From NCBI GenBank assembly GCA_002946415.1, contig NJPS01000011.1:124001-188000 (forward strand): a stretch of 64,000 nucleotides of DNA, given 5' to 3'. The position numbers and the translations under genes were made by a program. The notes under the pieces were generated by a model. The model ran no database searches. It was given only the letters and a program-made list of their open reading frames with translations, and was not told the DNA's origin. Numbering within the stretch: the stretch's first letter is position 1; every line of letters begins with the position of its first letter. The stretch is from Rutstroemia sp. NJR-2017a BVV2. Lineage: Eukaryota; Ascomycota; Leotiomycetes; Helotiales; Rutstroemiaceae. Shown piece after piece: positions 38,369-51,049 of this stretch.

Positions 38369-39370
38369 ATTCAGTCATGAGGAAATGTGATGCGGATTTT
38401 TGAGATTGAGCAAGATGGGGTGCCGGTATTAGGTCGTTTTGAATAGCTTTGGAGAAGGGATAATTCTTCGAAATGAAATAATTGTGCAAACGCCTTGTTT
38501 GCAAGAACTGCTTGTGTCATCTGGGATAGTTGGTTACCACGGTCCTTGTGCTTCGTGATCTAGTAGTTAGTAGTGTATTGATGGCCGAGACTTGAACGAT
38601 GTTCTCCCACACTTGTTGTTTTCGATCAGGATTAACAATAATGCTGAAAAAAACAAATCATAAACGGTCTACGATGTTGTCGTACAACCATGCCGTTGTG
38701 GCTTTTCTCCGCTTGGGGTCAGCTGGACGCCGCTTTGTAGGTTGTATGGAGAATGTGTAGGGTGAATGCGAAGACCCATAATTGTAGCTGCGGTCGAATG
38801 TATCTTCCCATTTTGATGCATTTCTTGAGTTTACCATGCATATTAATTCCTGGTCAATCCTGTGTTCCTTTTACATCGTTGTGCGGAGGCTGTTTAAGCA
38901 TAGATATGCACGGGAACGGCGGGCGGGTACCTCGGTTAAACTCCTATCCAATCCGTGGTGAGGCTGCACCAGGTGTTTCTGCACAAACCCCTAAGGCAGA
39001 AAACTTAAGTCCGGCCGCTTTAGTCCGAATCTATCAATCTGCCACTCTGGAAACAATTTGAAAGCAGAAATCCATCAGTGAACCATAGAACGAGAACGAG
39101 CACTCAACTACCAAGTCAGGACGGCCGAACACAATACAACCACAGACTTCGAACTGACTACACACATTCATTTTCAACATTCTCACATGGCTCATACAGT
39201 CATGATCACTACAATCCATACAATCTGTTGATGCCGGACTTGTTAGAGGCATTGCGCCTCAACCCCTTGACTTTATACCCTATCCCATTTAACAGATCGG
39301 TACGAACCGCACTCGACTCGTACAACACTCAAGAACTAGGCAGACTGTAGAGCTGGTCCCCGAGTCCCCA
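38369..39370. other. intergenic, upstream of PIK1
   Basis: No gene seen. Frames at 38753-39061 and 39034-39350 oppose one another and have no recognisable content. The right end must carry the PIK1 promoter. Confidence 0.4.
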
Positions 39371-42300
39371 ATGTCTTTGGATCTGTTACAGCGATTTATT
39401 GAATCCGACATCTTCAACCAGAATCCTTTTCTTTCTGTAGCTTATTTATCGTACGTCCAAGTCAACTGCCCCCTTTCTGGACCGTTTCATCTTGGACATT
39501 ACTGACGTTTTGAGCTCGCAGACGTTATGCGAACCATGTGGGGATACAGTACGTTCTTTGCTCGAGGTTACGACAGTTCAGCTATGAGGAAATCGAGTTC
39601 TTCCTGCCACAATTATGCCACCTAATCATAAGTCTTAACAATGAGTCTATGGCTCTGGAGGAGTTCATTCTGGACTTATGCGAGGAATCGGTCAATGCGG
39701 CATTACTGGTGCGTCGAATACAAGCTCAAGGAGACTGGAATAAGCAACTAATGAAGACCGCAGACGTTCTGGTTGCTCCAGACACATCTCAACGATCTCG
39801 CCTCGAATCCGAAATCCGAAGCTTTCCAGACATGTAGGAGGGTGTATAACCAAGTCCAGCACATTGTGTTTGGGTTGTCGGAGTCGGGTAGAACCGAAAA
39901 GATTAGTGAGAATGTCCTGCCCGTGACGGTGTTGGCAAGTTTTGTTCTGGCGAGTGTCGCAGCGCCGTTTTTGCCAAAATGGGCTGGACCGCTGGCTATT
40001 GCGCAAGCACGACGACCGCGACCGCAGATTACGAACGACACTATATCGGAGTCAAATCAAGTGCAGCCACAGAAGATCGTTCGAAGTCATACTACAACAC
40101 CAGGATCGACACGGACGAGAAAAGCGAAGGAGGCTGCGTCAAGAAACGCGGGGGCTTCTGTTGGTGGTGCGGATAGTCTGTCGGCTGATTCCTCTCCGAC
40201 TATGCCTCGATCGAACTCTTTGACCAGGCCTAGTTCGGCAAAATCAACAAGAAAACTGCCTATGGAACTTCGTCGTCCTATACATTTGGATCTCAAGGCT
40301 GCGGACGTTAGAAACCTTAGCTCAGCATCTCTTCCAGAACTACGAAGTCCAAGTATATCCAGCAGACCTGCTACACCAGTGACTGCGGGCCTTCCTTCTC
40401 GTATGACCGAGCCTATCAATAAACGAAATTCACCTCGCTCGCACTCTACGAAACTCCTAACTCCAGCTTCCTTGACTTCCAAACAAAAGGTCAAATTACT
40501 GCGACAGAATTATTTTCGCTGCGAATCCCAATTTTTGACAGCCTTGGAGGATATATCAAATCGCCTGGTTATTGTACCAAAACCAGCTCGTCTTAGCGCA
40601 TTGCGTGCAGAACTTGCCCTCATTGCGCAGGATCTACCCGCTGAGGTCGATATACCTGTCATATGTCCAGCAACCCTTGTAGATGGTATTCCTAGCAAAA
40701 GTCGGCATCATCGGATTGTTCGGCTCAATCCTGCTGAGGCAACTGTTCTAAATAGTGCTGAAAAAGTGCCATATCTTTTGATGGTGGAGGTTTTGCGTGA
40801 TGACTTTTCATTCGAACCGGATACCGTTGAAAATGAGCGCCTTATAAGTAGACTGATTTCTGAACAAGGAAGCCATAGACGGAGGATTTTCGACATTTCG
40901 GAGTCGGCTCGACCCCACAGTACTAATGGGATCAAAAGTCCAGGCACAACTGATAGCGTTTTTGAGCCAACTTCCGGCGATCTGGGTAGCTCACCGTTGA
41001 TCAAGGCTACGGACCAAAATTCACCAAAACCGAATACCAAGGAAAATAAAGCACCGCCACCACAACCTATAAGGATACCTAGTGGTGGGACGATTTCATC
41101 AGCTGCTTCTGCTCTGCCTACACCGAGAACTTCTGGCACAGAGACTTCTAGATCAACTAGTCCGACGCCGAAGAGGAAGATGACATTCCCTGGTGCAGGG
41201 AGATCAGGTGCTCCAGATCAACCGGATTTCTCCGCTCTTGCCACTCATATGCGGACTGCGTCTCAAATGCTTGCACAACTTGAATCTACTAGTGGAAAGA
41301 GACCTAGAGGTGAAGTCGCCGCTATTCGTGCCAGGATTATAGCTAGTATGCAGAGTTTGGAGGAACAGAGTTTCGAATTGGAACCAATTGCAAATCCACA
41401 GACGTTCGACATGATTATGGCTAACGCAAATGCTGTTGCTTCGAATACTGCACCAGAGGATATTGAGGATGAAACCCCACCGGATGCCGCGATCAACACA
41501 GGTGCTGGTGCTGCGCGAATGGAAAATGACCAGAAGACGAGTGGTGTCCAAAGGAAAGGGGATAGAGATGATCCCAGTGCAGCTACATTTGGAGAAGCTT
41601 GGAATGTCAAGAAGGAACGCATACGGAAATCCTCACCTTATGGCTGGATGAAGAATTGGGATGTTCTTAGTGTCATCGTAAAGACTGGTGCGGATTTACG
41701 ACAAGAAGCATTTGCGTGCCAACTAATCCGAGTTTGTGATAAGATCTGGCAAGATGCTGGAACTCCTGTATGGGTGAAGCGGATGCGAATCCTGGTCACG
41801 GGAGAGTCATCCGGTCTTATCGAAACAATCACGAATGGTGTCTCCTTACATTCTCTCAAACGCAGTCTCACGCTCTCGACAATCGAAGCCGGCAAAAATC
41901 CCCGAGGAAGAATCGCAACTCTCAGAGATCACTTCGTCAAGACATTTGGCCCGCCCGAAAGCGATGCATATAAAGCAGCCGAAGACGCGTTCAAAAGATC
42001 ACTCGCAGCTTACAGTATCATTTCTTATATTCTGCAATTAAAGGATCGCCATAATGGTAATGTGCTGATCGACAACGAGGGTCATATTATTCATATCGAT
42101 TTCGGATTCATGCTCTCGAATTCCCCGGGCTCGGTTGGCTTTGAGGCGGCACCGTTTAAGTTGACGCAGGATTATGTGGATGTTCTTGGCGGCGTGGGAT
42201 CGCAGGCTTTCGATGATTATAAGAAATTGTGCAAGCAAGCTTTTCAAGGTATGTTGTTTTGTTATTCTCTCCAAGCTCTCTTTCCTACATCCTCTTCTAA

Positions 42301-42588
42301 CCCTAAATACCCCCTCATATCTCCTACCCACCGCACACTCCCAACTCAGCGCCTTTTTATTCACTAACAATCAAAACAGCCCTCCGAAAATCCGCCGACA
42401 ACCTAATCGACCTCGTCAGTCTCATGGGGAAAGAATCCAAAATGCCATGCTTCACGTATGGGGTGGCGCAAGCGACGAATAGTCTGCGTCAACGCTTCCA
42501 GTTGCAGATGAGTGCGGATGAGGCGGAACAGTTTGTCGAGACGGATCTTATTGGGAAGTCGTTGGGGAGTTATTATACGAGATTGTAG
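39371..42588 (+). CDS. PIK1: phosphatidylinositol 4-kinase, Pik1 type
   Basis: Four exons, 39371-39450, 39522-39708, 39764-42248 and 42380-42588, give 986 residues. The start MSLDLLQRFI is followed by the N-terminal helical PIK domain (FNQNPFLSVAYLSRYANHVGIQYVLC...; about 1-200). Intron 2 (39709-39763) joins ALL to TFWLLQTHLNDL. A long Ser/Pro-rich linker (about 200-600) follows. The lipid-kinase domain occupies the C-terminus: VIVKTGADLRQEAFACQLIRVC (Lys729), LKDRHNGN catalytic loop (Asp850), HIDFGFML with the metal-binding Asp868, GFEAAPFKLT, and KESKMPCF. Known role: makes PI4P at the trans-Golgi for secretion; also nuclear. It works in the same compartment as the Tlg2-like SNARE and the mannosidase. 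The coding strand becomes G-rich at its 3' end. Confidence 0.95.
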
Positions 42589-43161
42589 GTTTTCTTTCTC
42601 TTTTATTTTTCTTGGGCTTCGACGAAATGAGGGTTTGGAGAAGTAGGGTGAGGAGAAGAGGGTGGGGGAATGTTTGGGGAATGAAATAATGGGATATAAG
42701 AGATATGAGGGGATTATTGCTAACGGAGTCGATTAGATATGATACCTTTCAGTACCGGACTCAGGGTATCTACTAGTTGAAAACTCGGGCGCAGGAGATC
42801 AGGTGATAGGATAAAGATAGGGACAGCGGTTTGCATGCATCTATCTAGGCTGGCTGTTGGGGAGAGGGGACCTAGTGCTGTGTGGTGTGACGTGGCGTTG
42901 GATAAATTATATCAACTTATTTGATATCAGGCATTTACAAATGAAGATGATTCTGGGAGAAGGTGGTGTGGTGTGTATTTATGTATGGGAGGTGGTGGGA
43001 GAATGAGATGGGGGGAAAGGGGAAAGGTAAATAGGGAAAAGGGAGAAATTCCCATGCACAGTCGAGTGGAGTATGGTGGGTGTGACGAGGAATGGTTGGA
43101 TGCGTGTGAATATATGAGTCTATGAACGGGACGGACGAACCAACGGATGGACGGAAGTTCT

Positions 43162-43275
43162 AGATAGATGGATAGATGGATGGATGGATGGATACCAAGC
43201 ATGCCGATCTTATATCGATAGATACATACTGGTGAAATGGAATCAAGTACATACATACATACATACATACGTACA
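43162..43275. repeat. GATG/GATA and ACAT microsatellites
   Basis: GATAGATGGATAGATGGATGG-type repeats at about 43162-43194 and an ACAT run at about 43249-43275, both in noncoding DNA past PIK1. Confidence 0.85.
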
Positions 43276-46200
43276 TGTTTGGAGGGGCGTTGGGGGATGT
43301 GTGTTGTGAATGATGCGGTGATTTGTGCTTAGTTGTTGTTGATTTGTGGGTGAAGGAGGTGAGTGCTAGGCTGGCTGATGAAGACGGGTTCTGGGTTCTG
43401 GGGAGTTGGGAGGCGAGGGACAGTGAGGGATAGTGAGGGGTGGTGAGGGGTTGGGGTGGAGGTGGGGATGGAGATGTGGGAAGTTTAAATGGGGGAAATG
43501 AAGGGAGACGCGAGGGCAAGTGGATGCTTGACTGGAATTGGACTTATTCGGCTGCGAACTTGGTTGATCTGCAAGTCGAGTGAGCGGACAAGGGGAGCTT
43601 TTTCTTTTGCTAGGAGATAGAAAGTCGGTTGTGGGCCTGCAGGGTAACAAAGGATATGATAGGTAAGGTCGGGTTTGCGTCTAAGCGGATCGTGCTGAGC
43701 TGACGGCGTGGTGGATATTCGTCTGGCTTATGGAAAGCAGAACTAGATGGCATAAAATGATCATGAAGAAATGATGTGATGACCGTCAGTCGATATTTCA
43801 GAAAGCAACCAGCTGCATCTCATGCACAGCGTACTCGGGTATATTGAAGAGATACACAGGAGTAACATATCTGAGCCTGAATAGGTACTCGGCTACCTTG
43901 CTGCACGAGCTTCGTCAAGGTCGGATTAGCTGCGCATCCACCATGGCGGATACTGAAGGGCTGATGAAGAAGGGGTCAAGGAGTTCATCTCATCATCCAA
44001 GATCTAGAATCTGCGGGATATCCCAACAATATGACAGCACATACAGTACGGGCGCTGCACTGCGGTGTACTTTACTGTACTGTAAGCGGCTACCCCAGCC
44101 AAGTAGTGCAAGCAAGTACCAGCAAGTGAGATTTCTCCACGGACCGAAAAACACGCATACCACGAAAAAACCCAACCAAACTACCCCGCCCCCATACGCC
44201 TAATCCGAAGTCGGCTCCGCACCTAGGAGATCCAATTGCCCGGAAAGCGGTAGAATATAAAAAGTGAGACATTGGGATTTGCCGCAGAACCATTCTGGTT
44301 GTGGGGTTGCTCGCATGTTTAGTGCTCGTGCTACCACGAAAGGGGATCTAGGGTAGCATGATTTGCTGCAAGGAGTAAAGTACTTTAAGTAGAACGAGAA
44401 GAAAATGGAAGGGAGTGGCTTAATGTGGATGGGTGGTAGTGAGATTTTAGATGTGACGTGGTATCCGGAGGTGCTGATGACTGTGACTGCGAGGCGAGAT
44501 GGGGGTTGTTGGTGTAAGCGTAGAATCTCCTGTGCATGGTGTGGAATAATTTGCTGAAGAACACGTTGTGAAGAGAATATGTCCACAGACTTCGCACCGT
44601 CGTGTTACTGGTACTGAGCTGTAGATAGAGGGGGCGATGTCGAAAATACGGCTGACTACCGAGGTTGCTCCATAGAGACCAGAACAGCCGATAAGCTTGA
44701 CCATAAGCGTAATGTAAATACGATCAGACTCTCACCAGGAGTATGAGTCTTTTTACATCTGCTTCGCTGGCGTTACAAAGATGTGCTGAAAATACCGAGC
44801 CAGAAATGTAGTTGTTGCTAGCCGGGAGAAGAGCCCCAACATGAGTGGTCGGATGCACAACATCCTGCAGACAGTCTTCTTCGCAAGGTTTGCCTGAATC
44901 GACATGCCATTCTTGGGCGCTGGGCACGCATTTCGATCGTCCACTCGAACGATCAAAATGGATCTTTGAGAGCTCGGCTAATACACGTCCAAACCAAAAG
45001 GACACAAGCACCCTCACTATGATTGACATGTAGAACTACATCTTCCACGAATAGCGTTGACAGCGGAGGTGCTTCTTGATGCGAGACGGAAAAGTATAAG
45101 CACAAACAGGTGGAGAATGCTATTCTTTGAAACACCAATGCTTCTGCTTCTCTAAAGATTCCGAGTAAAACATAGCTAATGATCAGATGATGTATCCTGG
45201 ATAAAAAATATGGTACCGGTAACTCAAGATAGTGTGATATGCATCAGGGACGGGATGTTAGCTTGTCGTGTATCAGGAACATTGTGGGTCCGAACGATAG
45301 ATCCGCTGCTAGCATAGGTCTAACGGCTACGACTTCGATAGCAGATAAAATGAGAAGTGATAAAGCTCGTGCATTTAAGCATAAAAAAGCGATCACTAGA
45401 TGTCTAGACATGGGATGTGGAACGAACCCCTCCGACGCTCCGAAAACTTGCCTGCTTGTTTGATGTGCTGACGATCTTAGAAGTTGCCTAATAGCACTCG
45501 CTAGGGTAGGCTGCAAAGGAATGAAGCTGTCGTGTAAAAAGTACATGTTGCTTGGGATGTTCTCGCAGAAGGCTAATATTCTAGGCTCAATAGCGTTGCA
45601 TCTGAGCTTATTCCTTCGAGAAATCGGTTACACCACTGTCAGCGTAGTAAGTTCCATGTTCGGAAACCTACAGAACAAGCTTTGTGCTGGCTCTCCAGTA
45701 AGCCTGTAAGATCCACCAACCCGGCGAGAGGTAGGGGAATTTGACCAATAAATAGGGGAAGCAGAAGTCGCAGGTGCGCTTGGAGGATCGGTGATCTCAA
45801 GCTGCGGTAGTACCAATTTCCAAATTGAAATCAAGTTTTTTTCTCTCGGCCACATTAGTGCCACACCTCACCAGCGGCCGCCGGGGACCTCAAAAAGCAC
45901 TACCCAGTCTCTCCCCTTTCCCAAACTGTAGAAGATGTGATGCGGTTCGAACGACCAATGCGTGTAAGAAAGTATCAGGGAATGATAATGGTAAATCGTG
46001 AAGCGCGTTTGCCAGGATATTAAATAAAAAATATGCGTCGTGAGAAGGAATGTATTTGAGTTTGGAAAAGCTCTGGGTCGACCAAAATCGACAAATGGTT
46101 GGCCTATCGTGGAAGAGAAGCGAATGATCCCATTTGACGACAATCAGTGGCTCCAAACAAACCGCACAAGTTCCTGACTATAAGATCGACTGATTAAGGT

Positions 46201-48045
46201 AGTTATCGACTTGATATGCCGTTGCTCAGCTTGGATGCAGAAAGGAGCGTCCAGGGATACGCATGTCGGTGACTGCAGTGAGAAGAAGCGTGCCGGATAA
46301 TTTGTTAAGCACGAAAGGGACGTACAACTGTACTTCAGCATGCATTTCTAGGCCCCGAGCAGCCCCCGGTAACTTTCGTATTGATGTAGCTTACATGCGT
46401 ACAAAGTACAGCATACAATCACCAAACCAACAGCATTCTGGGAGATGTTGTGTCTCGTTCGGTGCTACGGAGATAGTCTCGTCAGTACGTTGCTGCTGGC
46501 AGGAAAACGCAACTGGTGTAGCGTGCCAAGTTGCCATACCTTCGCAGACATGCAACCGAGCCTTTGGTCTTCTGAATGCTTTGAGAATTTTAATAACGAT
46601 GATTCAATCTGGTTGCTGATGGTAGATGGTCTGATCCCACCCCCTGGCGCCAGAGTCATGGATCCGTCCCTTATTTGTCAATCGCGATACAGTTGGGAAA
46701 GGACCCATTACTGGGCCAGCCAGGGGATCGCTGGTAACTACGCTAACTCGGCATATCCTCCCCAGGAACTGCACAAAAATGAGCTGATCCAATAGATTAC
46801 ACTTCGGCATTGACCTCGTCTGTACAAAGGTAGAATCGATTGTCGCATGTGCTTTCGACATGGAAAATGAGGAGCGTTTTCTCCAACGAATGATGGAAAT
46901 CCACGAAAACGTCAATGTAAAAAGGAAGCAGCAGAGAAGCAGGTCATGTTAGGATATGCCCTGAAAGATACTTGACGTCTTCGGGAGAGCTGCTGCTCTG
47001 GGCCAATAGTAGGCGGGATGTGGAAGTCACATTTTCTATGTGTGGAACGTGCCACCGCCGTCTCCGATACGGGAACGACTGCAGAAGATGTAGGTGCGGC
47101 AGAGGAGTATGACAAGTAATATGATTGATTGTATTTTTCTTTCGGGTCATGGAATGATGGATGGATGGATGGATGGGCGTACCAATGATACTAGCACCCG
47201 CGCTTGCTTTTCCAATGATTGAAGGTCCAGTGAGAGGCAGCGATGGCTATAGTTTGTCAGCTATGGATGATGGCTTCCGTGCGCAACCTTACGCAGCAGA
47301 TAGCTAGGACCGTAGGTTGATGAGCATGGCGGTGTGGTGGTAAAGAAATGGGGAGGGGTGCTGGGTGATGGGTGATGGGCTCTGGGTAACATTGCGAGGT
47401 CTTTTGCTCCCCAAGTAAACATAATGGGCCTGTTGTATGTACCGGTATGTATGTAGTGGATGGGGACTGGCTGCGAGCAAATGGCCATGGCCATGGGTCA
47501 TTGTTGTATGGGCTGCTTGAGGAAGGGGATATTGCTTTGAAATCGGGGTGGGTGTCATACATGCCTCGAGAACTGCAAGTATTCCTAGATAGTTTCGGAA
47601 TGATCAGCCAGGGTATCTCAATCCCTAGACACCGGGTGGCCCCTTCATCGCCTCCCTGCCTTTTGGCATGAATAGTCGAGAAATGGTCTATTATGCTTCG
47701 TCCTTGGTGTGTTCTGTACAGTAAAGCACTAAGGTGTTGGCCCAAGGGTGCAGGAAGATGGAGTCATAGTGGAACCATGGGCCATGAGCATGAGCCATGA
47801 GCATGAGCCATGAGCCATTTGGTTGTTTCGACGTTTCATGCCAGAACGAACTCTCTCGGCTCGTCCCCTAGGCTCTACTAGTAGCTAAGTTTACGTGCTA
47901 GCCATGGCCCATGGGAACTTTAAGAACTGGTGAACGTTAACTGGAGCTATCCACAAAGTACACTTTTTGTTGCTGTAGTGCACGGATGAGGGGCGGGAGC
48001 TGCGTTCTGTGTGGTCCAATTCATCCGGAAATGCGAAATAGCAGA

Positions 48046-48109
48046 GGTTGGCTGGTTGGCTGGTTGGCTGGTTGGCTGGTTGGCTGGTTGGCTGGTTGGC
48101 TGGTTGGCT
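48046..48109. repeat. GGTTGGCT octamer, eight perfect tandem copies
   Basis: The 64-bp block is eight exact GGTTGGCT units. As 8 is not a multiple of 3, all three frames stay open and read repeats such as WLVGWLAG; these are not treated as genes. Confidence 0.95.
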
Positions 48110-48217
48110 GTTTTGCTTTGTTGGTCATGGAATCGACTTTTCTCTTTTCAATGCCCCCTTCAGAGTTCAAGCCCTGTTCGCCTGTTCTGGCTGTGCTCCC
48201 GTACCACTCCCGCGCCT

Positions 48218-48252
48218 GAAAAACATGAAAAACATGAAAAACATGAAAAACA
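48218..48252. repeat. GAAAAACAT nonamer, nearly four tandem copies
   Basis: Units start at 48218, 48227, 48236 and 48245, the last truncated. It lies 108 bp after the octamer array. Confidence 0.9.
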
Positions 48253-48726
48253 AAGCCAAAACAATTAAGCCCAATACCGAACCAAAAAACAAACCATGCT
48301 TCGTCCATATTACATACTCGTACATACTGCGACTGTACATACGTCCACGGTCCATCCACCCCCTCAATATCCACGCATACAAACGGAACTCTCCAGAGAG
48401 TTAGCTCGCTAGATAAGTTATGTCAAACTATTTCCATCTCACCAGTCATTCGCTCCCCTTCCAAGACAATTCAACCACACGTCCTCTCCGTCATTCCACT
48501 CATTCCACTCATTCCCACTCATCACACTCATTAATCATTCAACCAACCACGAATCCCGACCACCATTATGCAGAAGGTTGCACTTGCAAGCTGCCTCACC
48601 CGGGTTCTTGGGTTTTTCAAAGTTTGCTAAGAAGGCCTCCACCCATGCCCCATGTTCTATATTAGTTCGTCCCGTTCCGTCTCTCGTCCTCCATGCTTCT
48701 TTTCTATATCTCCCCACGCCTCTTCC

Positions 48727-48756
48727 CTCCCACGACCTCCCACGACCTCCCACGAC
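48727..48756. repeat. CTCCCACGAC decamer, three tandem copies
   Basis: Three exact 10-bp units within a pyrimidine-rich tract upstream of the velC gene; a CCCTCA-type tract follows at about 48787-48815. Confidence 0.9.
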
Positions 48757-49167
48757 CTGCCCATCAAATGAACGTCTCCACTTCCACCCTCACCCTCACC
48801 CTCACTCTCACCCTCTTCACCAATGTTCAGTTCACTCTCTGAATTTACATTTACACTCGCAACCACAAACTTCAACTAGGTATTCATGCACTGCCGCTCA
48901 GACTTCCAACTCTCAAACAAATACCTGATTCTCCGCCCTCCTCGGCGATTTCCACGCACAACTGTTGTGGTGCTCGAGCAATTGCTGAACCTATTCCCTT
49001 CCCGACTCCGAGAGGTTAATGTTACTTGAAGGTAATTATTCATCCGAACCCGTCCACGACTTCTGCAGATCTAATGCTCCGATACTTAGCTTATGCAGAT
49101 ACCTCTTCCATTATCGAACACTGACACTGTCTACGAGATCGTAATTTATTTCACGATTTGCAACAAA

Positions 49168-50363
49168 ATGTACCAGCCGAGTCGTGACGCTCTTCCCATA
49201 TACAGACCGATAGATGGCAGATCCTCAAGTTATCGTCGGGAGCCGTTGCCGTACCACGACAATGGCGATGACCGAGCACAAATGCCGGATCTTAATCCTC
49301 CGGTTCTACCATCCATATCTACGCTGATCCAATCCATAGATCAGACGGAGGAGAGTAATCTGCCCGATGATCGCTATCGTTCGCCGTCGCAAGGGCCACG
49401 GTCGCCCGTGGAACTGGATCGTCCAATGTATCTACACCAGCAGCAGCCACGAAGCCCCCGTGAACTAGATCGCACTTTCAAGCAATCGCAAAGTCCGCTG
49501 GCGTTATATTCCCCAGGTCCTCCGACCCCATCCACAGCATTGTTCGACACGAGGGAAAGATCGATACCTGTACAAAATAGTGGTCCCTTCGCGACTCCTG
49601 CCAGGTATGTTGGCTCTATTTCTACTGCCATTGAACGCTCATTAAGATCAGAAGACCAGCGCCACAACCTCGACAAAAACCACAATGCAGATTGGTGATC
49701 CTCCAGCAGCCAATATCCGCACGCGCCTGTGGTTATGGAGACAAAGACCGACGAATGATTGATCCACCTCCAATATTGACATTTGAGGTGCTTGATAATG
49801 AAACAGGGCAAGTCGTTGGCGCAAAGGAGAGAAATAAGTTGCTGAGAGGATTCATGCCGGTCGTACATTGCTCACTATGGAACCCATACACAAATTCTGT
49901 CGATGACACTATTGAAGGTTCTGTAGATAGGCGGAATCAAAGGAGAATGGTCGGCTCTATGGTCTGCAACGGCTACAAAACAGCGCTTAGCCATGGCGAG
50001 GAGCGGTTCTACTTCACCTTCGCTGATTTATCTGTTCGATTTCCTGGTGACTATCAATTGATGTTCCGACTAACATTGATTGACCAAGCACCTCTTATGA
50101 TGAAGGTTTCCAATGCTATCATCAGTCCTCTGCTGAGTGACATATTCACTGTCCATAATGCTAAGGACTTTGAAGGTATGAGGCCGAGCTCTGAACTTGC
50201 GAAAGCTCTTGTCAACCAAGGATATCCGAACATTCTCAAAATCAAGAAAGGCAACGCAAAGACAATTGCGCTATGCGACCAAGGAGGCCCGGACGGTGAT
50301 GGCGATGAGGACGAAGACATGGAAGACATGGCTGGTGGTTCTACCCGAAATCGTCGACGCTAG
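49168..50363 (+). CDS. velC: velvet-domain transcription regulator, VelC type
   Basis: Two exons, 49168-49604 and 49691-50363, give 369 residues. The 86-nt intron (donor GTATGT, acceptor GCAG) joins FATPAR to LVILQQPISARACGYG, recreating the start of the velvet domain. Residues 1-145 are Pro/Ser/Arg-rich and disordered. The velvet domain (about 147-345) contains RACGYGDKDRRMIDPPPIL, CSLWNP, RRMVGSMVCNGYK, FYFTFADLSVRFPGDYQLMF, SDIFTVHNAKDFEGM and SELAKALVNQG. A C-terminal velvet domain after a disordered N-terminus is the VelC arrangement (VosA and VeA have it N-terminal; VelB has it split). Known role: control of development and secondary metabolism. The tail is acidic and then basic (RNRRR). 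The ATG at 49168 begins MYQPSRDAL; an in-frame ATG at 49093 would add 25 residues. Confidence 0.88.
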
Positions 50364-51049
50364 TGAGCTCTGTTTCTATTGCATAAGGTGTTTGGTCTGT
50401 TGTTTGCTGTGGGATGCTTTCGAGGGCATGGCGTTTGGGGTTACAAAAGGGTGAACGATATGTTGGTGCACGCTTTGGGGATTTATAAGACATGATTTTA
50501 TGAATACATGAAGAATGATAGTCGGCATTTAGTTGCTTTTGCTAGTACTTTGCTGTGGGTTCCCAGGACTTCTTGGTAGGAGGCACTTGGATGAAGCAAG
50601 CTTCAACGAAATTTGACATGAAAATATTGTTATTATAGGATAACTATTATATACCCATTCAACAGAAGAAATAACACTCTCTGCTACATATTTCCTTTCC
50701 CAAATCCTATGCTACCTATTTGTGTTCTAGGCATCTAACTCGTGATGATAAACTTGTATATATAACCTGCACAGCCACAGTCATAGGCACAGTCACAGCC
50801 ACAGTAAAAGCCCACGCGCCACATAAGGCTGAGAGTTCCAAAAGGGCTGAACTCTTTTAAGTTCATCCCCGCCATAAATCGACTAAATTTGAATCACGAA
50901 TCTAGTCTGGATAAGGTTAGTCTCGCACGCCCGCTATGCCCCACTACCAAAAACTTTCTGTCCGCGCCGACTGAGATTTTCTTTTCTCTTTCCTCCTTCC
51001 CTCTGGCATAAGCCAGGAAGGGCACCATAAATTTTACATTCACTCGAAA
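50364..51049. other. intergenic: velC 3' flank and CTP synthase promoter
   Basis: No gene. 50767-50806 has interleaved CACAGCCACAGTC-like direct repeats. A pyrimidine tract (about 50975-51003) precedes the CTP synthase start, common for fungal housekeeping promoters. Confidence 0.45.

Larger units (their letters stand above)
42589..49167. other. gene-poor region between PIK1 and velC, no supported gene
   Basis: About 6.6 kb. 42589-43650 is the G-rich PIK1 3' flank with GATG/GATA and ACAT microsatellites. On the minus strand at about 44200-45029 there are cysteine-containing frames that could be parts of a small spliced gene, but no family is recognised. 46445-46795 (+) is likewise unrecognised. 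47750-47830 has a CATGAGC-type simple repeat, 48046-48252 two short tandem repeats, and 48400-49000 is strongly pyrimidine-rich on the plus strand and probably belongs to the velC 5' region. Confidence 0.35.

Noticed and set aside
39538..39837. Open frame ending ...RSFPDM as a separate gene before PIK1
   Set aside because: It is PIK1 exon 2 read through intron 39709-39763; splicing restores the Pik1 sequence.
44200..45029. Cysteine-containing minus-strand frames that might form a secreted protein gene
   Set aside because: I could not build a convincing spliced model with a signal peptide, and no family is recognised.
48011..48404. Overlapping open frames rich in WLVGWLAG repeats
   Set aside because: They are by-products of the GGTTGGCT array, which keeps all frames open.
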